Assembly: GCA_964017235.1 (NCBI GenBank)
Contig: OZ024940.1
Span: forward strand, 22,883,615-22,947,614
Direction: 5' to 3'
DNA length: 64,000 nt
Origin: Sabellastarte sp. h YS-2021
Lineage: Eukaryota > Annelida > Polychaeta > Sabellida > Sabellidae
The notes beneath the pieces were generated by a model that had not been told where the DNA came from, did no database searches, and worked only from the letters and a program-made list of their open reading frames with translations. This document shows positions 12,128-23,058 of the stretch, in pieces (positions within the stretch are counted from its first letter, which is position 1; every line of letters starts with the position of its first letter). The position numbers were made by a program, and so were the translations under genes.

Positions 12128-13158
12128 AACAAATCTCAGATTTTTTCATGTACCTGTACCAAGACCTAAACAGGCGCCCCTCGACCATTGATGGTTACAG
12201 GACTGCCATCGTTGACACTCTGGGCCCAACGGCCCAACACATTGCGCACAATGCAGACCTTCATAGGTTACTCTCCAGTTTTCACAGGGATCGTCCTAAA
12301 AGTTCCAGAAATTTACCCAAGTGGAACCTTTCTGTTGTCCTTAACGAGCTCACCAAAGCACCATTTGAGCCCATGAAAGACTCAGACCTCAAACATCTTA
12401 CTCTTAAAACTGCTTTCTTGCTAGCCTTGGCCTCCGGCAAGCGCCGCAGCGAAATCCATGCCTGGGTCGCTAACAAAGTAGCTAATTTAGGCCAATGGGA
12501 AAAGGTAGCCTTGTTCCCTTCTTCTGATTTCATAGCCAAAAACCAACTAGCAAGAGAAGGTTCTCAAAGTGTGTCACCAGTGACTATCCCTGCTTTGACT
12601 ACCATTGTAGATAGACAGTTTAAGGAAGACAGGACCCTGTGTCCCGTGCGGGCCCTGAGGTTCTATTTGGACCGAACTAAAGACCTGAGAGGGTCTCGTT
12701 CTCTCCTTTTCATCTCCTTTAAGAAAGGACATACCTCAGACATCAGACCCGCTACACTCTCCTCATGGTTGAAACAAACCATTCTACTTTGTTACAAACA
12801 AGCAGATCAACAAGCCTTGGACTTGGTCCAAGTCAAAGCGCATGACATCCGGGCCTTCGCGGCCTCTAAGGCCTTTTACGGTGGAGTATCGGTGGACCAA
12901 ATCATGCAAGCCTGTCACTGGAAAGCTCACAACACATTCACAAATTTTTACCTAAAAGACCTTACTTGGTCGGACACCGACAACAATATGTATCTGGGAC
13001 CCGTAGTGGCGGCACAACAAGTCCTAGATCCTTCCCCTCAGACCAGTTGTCCTCGGACAGAAAAAAAGGGGGGGGGGGGGCACATCCGCTACAACCAAGT
13101 CTTCAGGAGTCTCTCCCAGGATCTAGGTATTCCTTTACCTTCAAGATGTTACGGGTAA
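11785..13158 (+). CDS. A-3 tyrosine recombinase (intact)
   Basis: DIRS-type YR, which integrates a DNA circle without target duplication (family knowledge). The frame is open from 11785 with no stop. Recognisable recombinase homology starts at about 11990 (S-V-E-V-A-E-R-I). A helical N-terminal domain contains F-F-M-Y-L-Y-Q-D-L. Catalytic features visible are the first Arg in S-G-K-R-R-S-E-I-H (about 12435), H-D-I-R (about 12842), C-H-W (about 12915), and the nucleophilic Tyr in N-F-Y-L-K-D (about 12945). The C-terminus crosses an A7G13 tract (13061-13080) and ends at 13158. The real start is unknown, because the frame is open upstream across the RT gene and overlaps it. It looks catalytically complete. 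Confidence 0.88.
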   Translation: MPLPDHRNSPRLARDALVLGPSAALNRDPTTTPSVNDPTQTVPQLRVPQQSTTAEPPRLVSRSGQLQEQGFSVEVAERIAAPQRSSTRTIYRSKWALFEKWCRENSVDFSTPSVKQISDFFMYLYQDLNRRPSTIDGYRTAIVDTLGPTAQHIAHNADLHRLLSSFHRDRPKSSRNLPKWNLSVVLNELTKAPFEPMKDSDLKHLTLKTAFLLALASGKRRSEIHAWVANKVANLGQWEKVALFPSSDFIAKNQLAREGSQSVSPVTIPALTTIVDRQFKEDRTLCPVRALRFYLDRTKDLRGSRSLLFISFKKGHTSDIRPATLSSWLKQTILLCYKQADQQALDLVQVKAHDIRAFAASKAFYGGVSVDQIMQACHWKAHNTFTNFYLKDLTWSDTDNNMYLGPVVAAQQVLDPSPQTSCPRTEKKGGGGHIRYNQVFRSLSQDLGIPLPSRCYG

Positions 13159-13351
13159 GGTCATTTTATTTTTTAATTATCAGGTAATTTCTATTAAGGA
13201 CTTAGTCAGTTGTCGTTAATCTCATATTTCAGGTTAAAAATTTCATGAGATGCCCAACCACTGGGTTGGTCAGTCACACGTGAAGGTCTAATAGGGACCC
13301 TTTGACCTCGAAGTGAGCACCGCTGCACTTCCGTCCTACTACCAAACATCT

Positions 13352-13431
13352 GGACAGTTTTAGCACTGTCCCTTTTTCACTCAGGTTTTTGGCTCGTTAC
13401 AGGCCCGATCTTCGGGATCGGGGCTCTGTAA
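13352..13431 (+). other. A-3 3' UTR hairpin pair (conserved RNA structure candidate)
   Basis: There are two stem-loops. The first is GGACAG-N8-CTGTCC (13352-13371). The second has an outer stem TTACAG / CTGTAA (13397-13402 with 13426-13431) and an inner 7-bp stem CCCGATC / GATCGGG closed by loop TTCGG. The same pair sits at the same place in A-4 (26317-26396), A-2 (27025-27104), A-5 (46883-46958) and A-6 (58983-59063). Pair-preserving substitutions are described in the findings. The function is unknown; packaging, RT priming or 3' processing are possibilities. Confidence 0.6.
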
Positions 13432-13550
13432 AAGGGACTCAGACTGGCATTTCTGGCACTATTCTGTATATATATTAATTCAAATCTTAGAAAAAAATTA
13501 CATGTCTTCCAGTGTCAGCTGTAATCCCGCCACCGGGCGGTTGAATTCAG

Positions 13551-13908
13551 CATTAAGTCCCACATGGTAAGCTATTGTAGCGTAATAAAATTGAAAATTT
13601 TAATTACTTAAATGTAGCTTTTATAAGCTACAAGCTTACCATGTGGGACTTAGAAGAGTCCCACCCTACCTCCCCGCTGTTTACAGCTGAGGGGTAGGTT
13701 TAATAAAAAATTTCAACGAGAAAGTAGGGCGATTGGTCAGAAGATATCACGTGACGACAACTACCAGTATATCCGGTGGCTAACAAGAACGATCTTTTTT
13801 TCTAAGACGTTGGCCCCGGGTGTGGCAACCCGAGAACAGCATTAAGTCCCACATGGTAAGCTTGTAGCTTATAAAAGCTACATTTAAGTAATTAAAATTT
13901 TCAATTTT
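13551..13908 (+). repeat. A-3 internal complementary region and right inverted repeat
   Basis: 13551-13651 is the ICR. It is the complement of the left end (AAGTCCCACATGGTAAGC-TATTGTAGCG-CAATAAAA type) joined directly to the complement of the right end (TTGAAAATTTTAATTACTTA...). 13652-13908 is the right repeat, carrying the inverted CCAAT/E-box sequence and ending in ...AATTTTCAATTTT. An ICR of this design is the hallmark of DIRS elements and argues against Ngaro or LTR classes. Confidence 0.9.
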
Positions 13909-14956
13909 GTTAGTTTCCTCCCGTTCAACCATTGTGTTGTTAGGGGCAGATCGACAATATTTAGAAAACAATAGATATACTTCTTACAAGGTATTTTTAT
14001 CCGTGTCTTTTGTTTGTATGTACCTTCTGTCACCTTCCATCTACAATCACGGAAAACATCAGTTTATGCACTATTTAACATAGACAGAATTCCCCAAGAA
14101 GAGATGCATTCTTCAGATTTCTTCAGAGCGCACTGGTAACGACTTCTCTGCTGTAAAGCATCAGTCACACCAGCCTAGCTCGAGTATTTAGTGTTTTTTC
14201 ATCAGAAGCATCAGATGAATTCTTCAGATTTCTTCAGAGCACACTGGTACCGACTTCTCTGCTGTAAAGCATCAGTCACACCAGCCTAGCTCGAATATAT
14301 AGTGTTTTTCAACAGAAGCAAGAGATGGCTTCTTCAGAATTTTAATCTTAAGAGCGTTATCACGAAAGGAAGAAAGAATTTCATCTACAGAGCGCACTGG
14401 TCCAGGCTTCTCTGCTTTTAAAGCATCAGCCGACCGGCTAGCTCGAAAGAACGCGACCTCTGACATCATCTCCATGAAGCTGATCACATGATTTACCGAC
14501 CAGGAAAGTCGGAAGTGCGTTCTTCAGGACTCACGTCTACTGTGATTCCAGTCCCTGCCCTGCAGACCCGGCCTTGTTGTCAGTAGTGGGGTTTTGTGGA
14601 CAGTCAGAATACTGTAAAGTTGCCGGTTAAGTATAACACAAAGAACGCGACCACTTATATCATCTCCAATCAGCCAATCGCGTGTCCTTCCGACCAGCAA
14701 GCTAGTCACGTGACACGCCGACCAACAATTGCTTCTAAAAATAGTTCACAAGGGCTTTCCCAGCAACTGTCAAATCTACAAATAAGACGTGCGCTTAAAA
14801 GAAATACTTTAATTAATGGAGGAAACGTGCAGTAAGCTGAATTCAACACAAAATATAGTTGTAAACTTGCTACACAGCCTTGTACAGTTGCTTCAACAAC
14901 TGGTTGCAGAGTGTACCGGCTGGTACTGGCTGCACAGCCTTTGTACAGCTTACCCG

Positions 14957-14991
<35 letters not shown>

Positions 14992-15780
14992 CTGGTTACA
15001 GAGTCATCCGACCCAGTCCATTCAACTCTGTGTTGATTCTAGGACAGGTAGACAGCAAGTATCTGCAAATATGGCTTCAATTGACTGGTTACAGAGTTTC
15101 CAAATCACCAGACCAGTTTACCGGCTATACAGCCTTATTTTCACCAAAACCGGTTACAGAGTGATCACTTCAACCACTGGTTACAGAGCCTACCGGCACG
15201 GTACCGGCTATACACCAAAACCGGTTACATAGTCTTCAACTCTGTGTTGATTCTGGGGCAGGTAGATGTGGAAGCATTTACAAGTATTACTTTAACTGAC
15301 TGGTTACAGAGTGTATGACCAGGAGCCGGTCTACGCAGTCCTTATTTTGACTCCCAGAGAAAACTACAATTTTTAGAAACTCGGAAAGCTAGCTTATTAT
15401 AGACCAGTAGCTGTCTAAATTCATTGGTGACTCAAGCCTACCAGTTTTACTGGTTACAGAGAATTACTGGTTACACTGAATTACCGGTTACAGAGACCTG
15501 GTACCGGACAGAGTTGCCTAGGGTAATTTTGGTTACAGAGAATTCTTAGACCAGTCAGTTGGTCTTGATATGGCAATGCCCCAAGCTACTACCAGGCAAC
15601 CTTCCCTCATCACACCTCTCACCGGCCTGTTATCGGTGCTGGATTTGACTGGAAAGACAATAGATTTCAACCTTTCAATCAATCGGTTAGACACAAAAAA
15701 AAGCCAAAAAAAAAAACCCCAAAAAAACCAATAGGTTATTTCAGCAGCAAGAGAAAAGGTGGTCTACAGTCAAACAAGTT
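13909..15780 (+). pseudogene. B-1 gag-like region (decayed, repeat-expanded)
   Basis: This corresponds to the middle of family B gag, where a short R-T-G-x-x-S-S motif recurs. Here a 111-bp unit (37 codons, in register) is repeated at 14109, 14220 and partly at about 14330, each containing a CGCACTGG-like core. Stops are present throughout. From about 14880 the sequence turns into irregular GGTTACAGAG repeats and a 32-C run. Nothing is translatable across the region. Confidence 0.65.
14880..15560. repeat. Irregular GGTTACAGAG minisatellite with poly-C tract in B-1
   Basis: The core AC(T/C)GGTTACAGAG recurs about nine times (near 14992, 15083, 15150, 15176, 15297, 15449, 15480 and 15528) with variable spacing, mixed with TACCGGCTA(T/C)AC. 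An uninterrupted run of 32 C lies at 14958-14989. It probably grew from the gag repeat region of B-1, since no equivalent exists in B-2 or B-3. It carries no coding potential of note. Confidence 0.7.
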
Positions 15781-15799
15781 TTCATCATGTCCGGCCAGG

Positions 15800-18015
15800 G
15801 GTCAGCCATCTTTGTAAACTGTGTAAATGCTGCACCTTGCAGGCAGCTGGCCTGGTTCAAAAAGTCTGTTAAATGTGAAAAGTTGTATCAGCCCTACCAG
15901 GCCAGACCAGACCACAACAACTTGGATCATTTTCACCAGACTGGACCAGTGTCCGGAGGGACAGAAAATGTTTGTCAGATTACCAAATGTCCCAAATGTG
16001 ATGCACATTCTGCCTGTAGGATCCAGGCTAAATCCGTTTTAGGAACTTCGGAAGCCTTGGGGGCTGTACCCTAGGTAGTACAAATGTTGAGGGAGGGCTA
16101 CACTCCCTTTTCTAGTCAAGACCAAACTTGATAAGGTCACCAAAAAAGGCAAAAAATCATCAACTGCTATGTACATTCTCACAGGAACCTATATTGGTTA
16201 GTAGGCATTACATCAGCCTATGGACAAAGATGCAGTCAGAGCCAATTCAAAATCTCTTGGCTTCTTCAACCGGCCTTTCTTGGTTCCAAAACCACACAAC
16301 CGTTGGAGACCTATTCTAGATCTGAGCAAACCATACCTTTCGGAGACCATCAGGACTTCCCTCCAACAAGGGGAGTGGGTTACCTCAATAGATTTCAAGG
16401 ATGCCTACTTCCATATACCTATACAGGAACAATCCAGGAAATGCCTGAGATTTCACATCCAAGGTCAGGCATACCAGTTCAAGGCCCTGCCATTCGGTTT
16501 GTCCACAGCACCCTTGGAGTTCACCGTGATACCAAGGAGGTGAAACTGATGGCCATACACAAGGATTTAAGAATCCACCAGTACCTAGACGACTGGTTGG
16601 TGAGAGCCAGATCCCACCAGGCTTGTCTCCAACATACACAGGAACTAGTAAATAATGTGTCAGCAACTGGGTTGGCTGGTGAACTTAGAGACATCAGAGC
16701 TGGAGCCCAAACAAGACTTCAATTTTGTAGGCTACCAGTTCGACCTCAGGTCTGATCGGGTCCGACTGACTCCGGACCGGTAGCAGAACCTTCAAGAGAA
16801 AATGCTGAAACTGCTATCCCTACTTGCTTGCCCGGTCCGGGAATTCATAGTCTTTGATAGGTTTACTAACAGCTACAGAAAATCAAGTTCATCTAGGCCG
16901 ACTTCATATGAGACTCATTCAGTGGCATTACAAACACAACTGGAGGGTACCAGAATCACTAGAAAAGGTGATCCCAATCCCCAGGCCCCTGCACCCCCAT
17001 TTACAATGGTGGCTGAAGGAAGACAATGTACTTACAGGCCAACCATTACACCCAATAAAACATGCTCTGCAAATATTTACAGACGCATCAATAGAAGGGT
17101 GGGGCGCACACTTAGACGAGCACACTGCAAGAGGAACCTGGTCCCTTCCGGGAAGCAAGCTGCATATAAGCTATCTAGAACTTAAAGCAGTCTTTCTGGC
17201 TTTAAAAGTGTTCCAAGACCTTTGCTCAAACAAGATAGTACTTGTAGCAACCGACAACACCATAGTAGTGTCATACATAAACAAGGAAGGAGGCATGAGG
17301 TCGGGCCCACTTTGTGCCCTACTATGGGGAATCTTGACCTGGTGTACCAGGAAACAAGTGACTCTAAAACCCGACACATTCCAGGCCGGCTGAACGTGGT
17401 AGCAGACAAGCTATCCAGGCTAGGCCAGACCATCCAAACAGAGTGGTTTCTCCTTCCAGAGGTCTTCCATTCAATATGCAGTAGCTGGCACCGGCCCAAA
17501 ATAAACTTATTTGCCACAAGGTTCAACAACAAGTTGCCTCTGTTTGTGTCACCGGTACCGGATCCCCTGGCCACAGCAGTGGATGCGCTCAGTCGGCCAT
17601 GGTAGGATCTGAAAGCATACACCTACCCACCATCGGCCATATTGGGCAAAGTGGTGGAGAAGTTGCAAGACTCACCATGCAAGAGAATCATTCTGATTGC
17701 TCCGGGGTGGCCCAACATGCCTTGGTTTTAGGATCTAGTGGCTATGTCCAGCCAAATCCCACTGAGCCTGCCCAATCTGCCCAACCTGTTGACAGCCATT
17801 CAATCAGATCCCTCACAGAAATCTGACAAATCTTAATCTCCATGCAGGGCTCCTAGAGCCTCAGCAATTGAGGAGCAGGGCTTGTCTGAGGCAGTGGCAG
17901 CAAGAATTGAGGCTCCTCAAAGGGGATCAATCAGATCAGTCTATGAGGCAAGTGGGCCATTTTTTACAAAGTGATGTAGCATTCATCAGGTGGACTTCGG
18001 GGCACCCCCTGTAAA
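15800..18015 (+). pseudogene. B-1 RT-RNase H-Dam-like methyltransferase region (broken)
   Basis: It starts with the Cys-cluster remnant C-P-K-C-D-A-H-S-A-C (about 15990-16020). The RT blocks are R-P-F-L-V-P-K-P (16270), V-T-S-I-D-F-K-D-A-Y-F-H-I-P (16380), L-P-F-G-L-S-T-A-P (16490) and H-Q-Y-L-D-D-W-L-V (16575). RNase H is seen in T-D-A-S (17085), L-E-L-K-A-V and A-T-D-N (17250). The methyltransferase-like D-L/N-L-F-A-T is near 17505, and a P-G-W-P-N-M-P-W trace near 17705 is followed by a TAG. Several frameshifts and stops occur. Confidence 0.85.
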
Positions 18016-18929
18016 GTCAGTTGCTGACTTCCTTATGTGCCTGTTTCAGGACAGGAAGTTGCAGCCCAGCACCATTGATGGTTACAAGTCAGCCATTGCT
18101 GATAGACTGGGAAATTCGCCCATCAATATCAGTAAGGATGAAAATTTCACTTGTCTCCTGGATAGTTTCCACTGAGACAGACCCAAAGGCCGGAAGGGAA
18201 TCCCCTCCTGGAACCTCTCCCTGGTTTTTGCACCAGCTGACAAGGTTCAATTTGAACCAATTCAAGAGGCCTCTTTGAAGCATTTGACCTTCAAGACAGT
18301 TTTCCTCTTGGCCCTGGGTTCGGGCAAGCGTAGAAGTGAGATACATGCTTGGCAAAACAGAAATATTAGACACCAATCCGACTGGTCAAAGGTGTCCCTG
18401 TACCCATCACCTAGTTTTCTCTCCAAGAATCAGCTGGCCAAAGAGGGTCCAGACAGTGTGGCCCCAGGGGTTTATAACAGCCCTGGCCCCAACTCTGGAT
18501 AGATCCCTCAAGTCTGACAGGTCCCTCTGTCTCGTCAGAGCATTGCGCTACTATTTGGACAGGACCTCAGACCTCAGGCAGAATAAGGAGGTGGTTTTTG
18601 TCTCCTTTAAGAAAGGTTTCGACAAAGACATCTCACCTGCCACTATCTCCTCTTGGATCAAGCAGACTGTGATCCTATGTTATGAGCTCTCTGACCAGGA
18701 GGCCCACACTTTACATCAGGTTAAAGCCCATGATGTCAGGGCCTTTGCTGCTTCTAAGGCCTTCCAGTCGGGAGTCTCCTTGGACCCAATCTTGTCAGCC
18801 TGCCACTGAAGTCACATAATACCTTCACACAGTTCTATCTGAAGGGCGGGGCTTGGGCTGATTCAGAGCTTTACCAATTGGGCTCGGTAGTGGCTGCTCA
18901 GCAGATCCACAAGTGGCCCTTAGCTTGAG
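17840..18929 (+). pseudogene. B-1 tyrosine recombinase (broken)
   Basis: The homology starts near S-R-A-x-A-I (17850) and runs to Q-Q-I-H. Conserved pieces are F-K-T-V-F-L-L-A-L-G-S-G-K-R-R-S-E-I-H (18295-18345), V-K-A-H-D-V-R-A-F-A-A-S (18720-18755) and S-A-C-H (18795), where TGG has become TGA. Frameshifts lie near 17950, 18235 and 18465. It is inactive. Confidence 0.85.
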
Positions 18930-19027
18930 GAGATTTGTATATATGTATAAACAGTTCTTCATGTACATAAGAATTAAGTGTGGCGTGCTTCCTTCGGGAG
19001 GTTTATTTGCATTCTGGGACTAAACTC

Positions 19028-19076
19028 ATCCCTCTCTTCCCCTACCTCAGAGCAGGTCTGCAAAAAGGGGGGGGGG
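19028..19076 (+). other. B-1 copy of the conserved family B pyrimidine/AG block and G run
   Basis: A stretch beginning AACTCATCCCTCTCTTCCCC and ending in CTACCTCAGAGCAGGTCT is identical in B-1, B-2 (about 41043-41080) and B-3 (about 54002-54038), although the surrounding sequence differs. It looks like a polypyrimidine tract followed by CAG (a splice-acceptor-like string). A run of A then 10 G (19067-19076) follows at once. Confidence 0.6.
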
Positions 19077-19264
19077 TGACGGCAGTATAGCCCCGGGTAA
19101 CCGGCTGCTGGCAACCGACCATGGCCTTGCAGGGTTTCCTGACCTTAAGGTCAACCCAGGCCTGGGCCTATAGGTCTCCTGACGAAGTCAGCCTAGACCG
19201 TAGGTTAAAATTTGCTATTACTTGTGAGTTCACATAAGTCGCTAGTAACATATCTCCCGACCAA

Positions 19265-19648
19265 GCGGTAGTTATTCAGCAATTGTCCATTGGATAAGAT
19301 GTATTAACGCAATAAAATTGCAAATTTAATAAGTAAATTAAATTTTTATAAGTTAATACCCTATCCAATGGACACACAAGACCCTCTCACCGACCCCGCT
19401 ATCAGCTTACTAGGGGTCTAATAGGTTTAGACAACGAAAAAGATGATATGACGTCATGTTGTCTAGACAGGAAGTAAATACCATGTGCCACCTGGCGAAT
19501 GCACAGTACCAGGGACCAGCCAGCCAGTGGAAACACAGGACGTCTTTTTCTGGCGTTTGGCGGGCCGGTCTGTGCCGACCGGATTGGCAATTGTCCATTG
19601 GGTAGGGTATTAACTTATAAAAATTTAATTTACTTATTAAATTTGCAA
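19265..19648 (+). repeat. B-1 internal complementary region and right inverted repeat
   Basis: The ICR (about 19275-19378) joins the complement of the left end (TGTCCATTGGATAAGATGT ... CAATAAAA) to the complement of the right end (TTGCAAATTTAATAAG ... CCAATGGAC). The right repeat then runs to ATTTGCAA at 19648 and holds the inverted TGACGTCA and TGTCTAGACA palindromes. Confidence 0.9.
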
Positions 19649-20485
19649 CTTTCTGTTGTTCTCAATGAGGTCACAAACCACCCTTTGAGCCAGACACAGA
19701 CCTCAAACATCTTACTCTCAAAACTGCTTTCTTGCTAGCATTGGCCTCCGGCAAGTGCCGCAGCGAAATCCATGCCTGGGTTGCAAACAAAGTATCTAAT
19801 CTAGGCCAATGGGAAAAGGTTGGCTTGTTCCCTTCTTCTGACTTCATAGCCAAAAACCAACTAGCAAGAGAAGGTTATCAAAGTGTGTCTCCGGTGACTA
19901 TTCCTGCTTTGACTACCATTGTAGATAGACAATTCAAAGAAGACAGGACCTTGTGTCCGGTGCGGGCCCTGAGGTACTATTTGGATCGAACCAAAGACCT
20001 AAGGGGGGTCTCGATCCCTCCTTTTCATCTCCTTCAAGAAAGGACAGACATCAGACCCGCTACTCTCTTCTTGGTTGAAACAAACCATTCTACTTTGTTA
20101 TAAACAAGCAGACCAACAAGCCTTGAACTTGGTCCAAGTTAAAGCGCATGACATTTGGGCCTTTGCGGCCTCTAAGGCCTTTTACGGTGGGGTATTGGTG
20201 GATCAAATCATGCAAGTCTGGCACTGGAAAGCTCACAACACATTTACAAATTTTTACCTAAAAGACCTTACTTGGTTAGACAATGACAACAGTATGTATC
20301 TGGGACCAGTGGTGGCAGCACAACAAATCCCCTCAAGTCTTCCCCTCAGACCAGGTATCCTCAGAAAGAAAAGAAGGGGGGGGGGGCACATCCGCTACAA
20401 CCAAGTCTTCAGGAGTCTAATCCCAGGGTCTAGGTATAGGTTTACCTCTCAAGATGTTATGGATAAGGCCATTTTTTATTTTTAG
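19649..20485 (+). pseudogene. A-2 tyrosine recombinase, C-terminal part
   Basis: Continuation of the gene cut at 7056. It keeps K-C-R-S-E-I-H (the first catalytic Arg block has a Cys substitution beside it), a frameshift near 20005-20065, then V-K-A-H-D-I-W, where the expected Arg of H-x-x-R is Trp, V-W-H-W, and N-F-Y-L-K-D with the Tyr. An 11-G run (20376-20386) precedes the C-terminus. The H-x-x-W change alone would predict an inactive enzyme. Confidence 0.88.
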
Positions 20486-20626
20486 TTTATCAAGAATATA
20501 TGTTTTTATTACACTACAATAGCTTACCATGTGGGACTCAATGCTGTTCTCGGATGGCCACAAGGCATCATGGCTAACGTCTAAGAAAAATAGACATTTA
20601 CTGTTGGCTGTAGCCTCTAGTTGTCG

Positions 20627-20649
20627 TCACGTGATAACTTCTGACCAAT
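20627..20649 (+). promoter_or_regulatory. E-box and CCAAT box in the A-4 left repeat
   Basis: TCACGTGA (20627-20634) and CCAAT (20645-20649) have the same spacing as in A-3. The same motifs appear inverted in the right repeat, as expected from terminal inversion. A regulatory role is inferred. Confidence 0.4.
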
Positions 20650-20893
20650 CGCCCTACTTTCTCGTTGGCCACGTTGAACTGGTAGCTGTTTGTAAATATA
20701 CAGACATTTTCATTTATTTCTCAGCTTTTACGTATTGTTGGAGGTTCAATTTTGGTTATTTCTTTTATTATATATCATGGATTATTCTGTAAAATTTTTA
20801 TTTTGACAGATAAGTATATTTCTTGCTTTCGCATGTTTTGAGTTTCCCTCGGTTCAGGCCCTTTATTTTTCTTCGTCTTTTATTGCGTTTAAA

Positions 20894-23058
20894 ATGTCCA
20901 CCCACCAAACGAATAAAGACAAACCGAGAGCACAAAAATGCCGCTATTTTTGTTTTTCCTTTGATTTACACAACTATTGCCCTACTTGTAGGGAATCTGG
21001 CAAGGGTGGTAACCCCTGTGTCACCTTTGAAGTGCCCTGTGATGTCTGTGCATCTTTTACAGATGACCAAATGAAAAAAATTCAACACAGGAAACACTAC
21101 CTAAAGAAACAAAAGGTGGACGCTTCTAATGCAAAATATGATGAACTTGATCTTTTGGGCGAAGGCAATGGGGATTCTTTCACTGGTTCAAATGCAGACC
21201 TTGAGAGTGTTGCTGATAATCTTTTTACCTCACACACACACACACACACACCCCCGTTATCAGCCCATACCTTTCAGTTCTTTATCACTTAAAACACCAG
21301 CCAAATCTGTCCCACCCACCCCAGGTACTGCCTTGCAACAAAAAATTTAAACAAATCTAGAGAAATCCCTGGGAAATTCCTTAAATATTCATTTACAACA
21401 GCAAATGGGCACTTTCCAGGCATCTATGTTGGAAGCTTTTCAGTCGCTCCGAGAGGAGTTGACTGCTAAAAAACAAACAGAGATGGATCAGACCTTAGTT
21501 CTTGCTTCCAAACCTGGTACATCTTCTCGCCCTGCTGTAAACCTGGACCTACCCCCTCCGAGACATAGAACTAATACTCAAACCGAGGATATGGATGTGG
21601 ACTACGGTCCAGCACTGCCTCCTCGTCTCGGACCAGACTCTCATGATACCTCGGTTCAGAACGTTGCTCCATCTGAGTTTCCTTCCAAGAAGGTCTCGGA
21701 CAAACCGAAAAAACATGGCCACTCTCGCAGTAGGCATGAAGTTGAATACAGGTCTGCCTTGGATCTATCTGATAAGGAATCCGATGAACCTCGGATCCCA
21801 TCTACCAAACCTAAAAAGCACTCTGATAAGAGTAAACACAAATCAAGGTCCAGATATGGGTCATCTTCCTCAGAGGAGGATCGGTCCTCTGTAGCCAGAC
21901 ACAGGTCTTCTAAGCCCTCTGGGGCTCAGCCCTCAGGGGCTGTTTCTGATCAAGACCTCCCTCAACATGACCCAGACCCCCCTTATTATAGGGAAGTAGC
22001 TCTGTCTGACATTCCCTCACAGTACGCTGAAGAGGTCGACACTTTTAGGCGCATTCTTTCCCTCCCTGACCCCAGGGAGTCTATGCCTAGGTCCTCAACT
22101 TCAGTCATGAGTCTGGATGATGAGAAAGGCCGTCAAGAGCTCAGACTTAGAGGTCCTTCCTATATACTTCCACTTAGCTCAGTTATCAAGGACGCCTTTG
22201 ATAAATTTCAACATGACTTTAAGGCTGCTAATTTACCCGAGGGTAAATGCATCAAGCCTCCTCCATCCACTTCTAAGTGGTACAGGGTGAGACAACCCTG
22301 TTATCAGGACAAATATCAGGAGTTGAATACGGATTTCGCCAAAATCTGTATTACTCCTAAACCCTCTGGGGCCCCTATGGGCTAGGCAAAATATCTCAAC
22401 CCTCAATTTCACCGCCGCCTTTGCTAAAACTTCATCTTCTTGCAATGCTTCCCTTGAGAATTGTCAACATAGCATTAAGTCAACCTTCAAGAAGATTAAG
22501 ACACAAATTCAGAAAGGTGCCAATCCTGAAAAGGCAGCAAAGCACGGATATGAGGAAGTCTGTGAGTACATGGAATTTTGGAATAAGACAGTTCTTATTC
22601 AACACAGGGCCCTTACATGCCTCAGCAAATCCATAGCCCATATACTCCAGAGGGAACTGTATTCTATGGGTAACACCGGCTTGCTTAGGCGTGAAGCCGA
22701 AATGACCCTCTTACAACCACAATTGGGGGAAACGAGACGCCAAGAACTCAGGAACTCGTCCTTTTGGGACCCCTCCATGTTCCAGTCTCAACTTGTAAAG
22801 GAAGGTGAAGACTTCCTCCTCAAAAAGGGCACCTCTAAAGACTCTCAGGGTTTCGCACCCTATCAAAATAAGCCCTTTCGTGGTCCTCACAACAAGAGAA
22901 GAGGCTCCTACAGGAAACGCCCCTATGGGGGCAACTCCTCACAAAGCAGTAACCAATCGTTTTCCTCAGGAAGGGGGAAACCAAACTTCAGAGGCTCCAG
23001 GGGTCGTTTTCGACCCCATCACAGGGGGCGGGGGCGTGGAAACCCCTCTCCCCAATGA
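20894..23058 (+). pseudogene. A-4 gag-like ORF1 (two interruptions)
   Basis: The ATG at 20894 follows TTTTATTGCGTTTAAA. The N-terminus shows the complete Cys/His cluster: K-C-R-Y-F-C-F, H-N-Y-C-P-T-C-R-E, N-P-C and C-D-V-C-A-S-F-T-D. A (CA)10 tract at 21231-21250 breaks the frame in the Pro linker. The next frame (21405-22385) carries Ser/Arg-rich repeats, D-P-P-Y-Y and the conserved T-F-R-R-I-L-S-L-P-D-P block. A deletion near 22381 shifts it again. The last part (about 22400-23058) holds the helical domain and the R-G-S-x-G-R-F-R-P / R-G-R-G-R-G tail, ending in TGA followed by CTC. A nucleic-acid-binding structural role is inferred. Confidence 0.87.

Larger units (their letters stand above)
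7469..13908 (+). mobile_element. A-3: family A DIRS element (about 6.4 kb) inside B-1
   Basis: The most deeply nested insertion in the window (C-1 > A-2 > B-1 > A-3). The left repeat begins TTTTATTACGCTACAATAGC and the right end is ...TTAAAATTTTCAATTTT. The left repeat, ICR and right repeat share the same internal variant (CTTAATGC / GCATTAAG), showing that all parts belong to one copy. Gag and pol carry a few frameshifts and one tandem duplication, but the YR ORF is intact. Confidence 0.92.
7057..19648 (+). mobile_element. B-1: family B DIRS element inside the A-2 YR gene, itself split by A-3
   Basis: The left terminus TTTTATTGCGTCAATACATC starts at 7057 and the right terminus ATTAAATTTGCAA ends at 19648. 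The flanks rejoin exactly into the YR sequence of A-2 (GGAAC / CTTTCTG, as in A-3 at about 12320). The body is 7057-7468 plus 13909-19648, separated by A-3. ITR, gag, pol, YR, ICR and right ITR are all recognisable, but every ORF is broken. Its divergence from B-2 and B-3 is visible in every gene, so it is older than they are. Confidence 0.9.

Noticed and set aside
15787-16074. Separate small host gene with many Cys
   Set aside because: It lies inside B-1 at the place of the Cys cluster and RT start of B-2 and B-3, so it is a transposon remnant.
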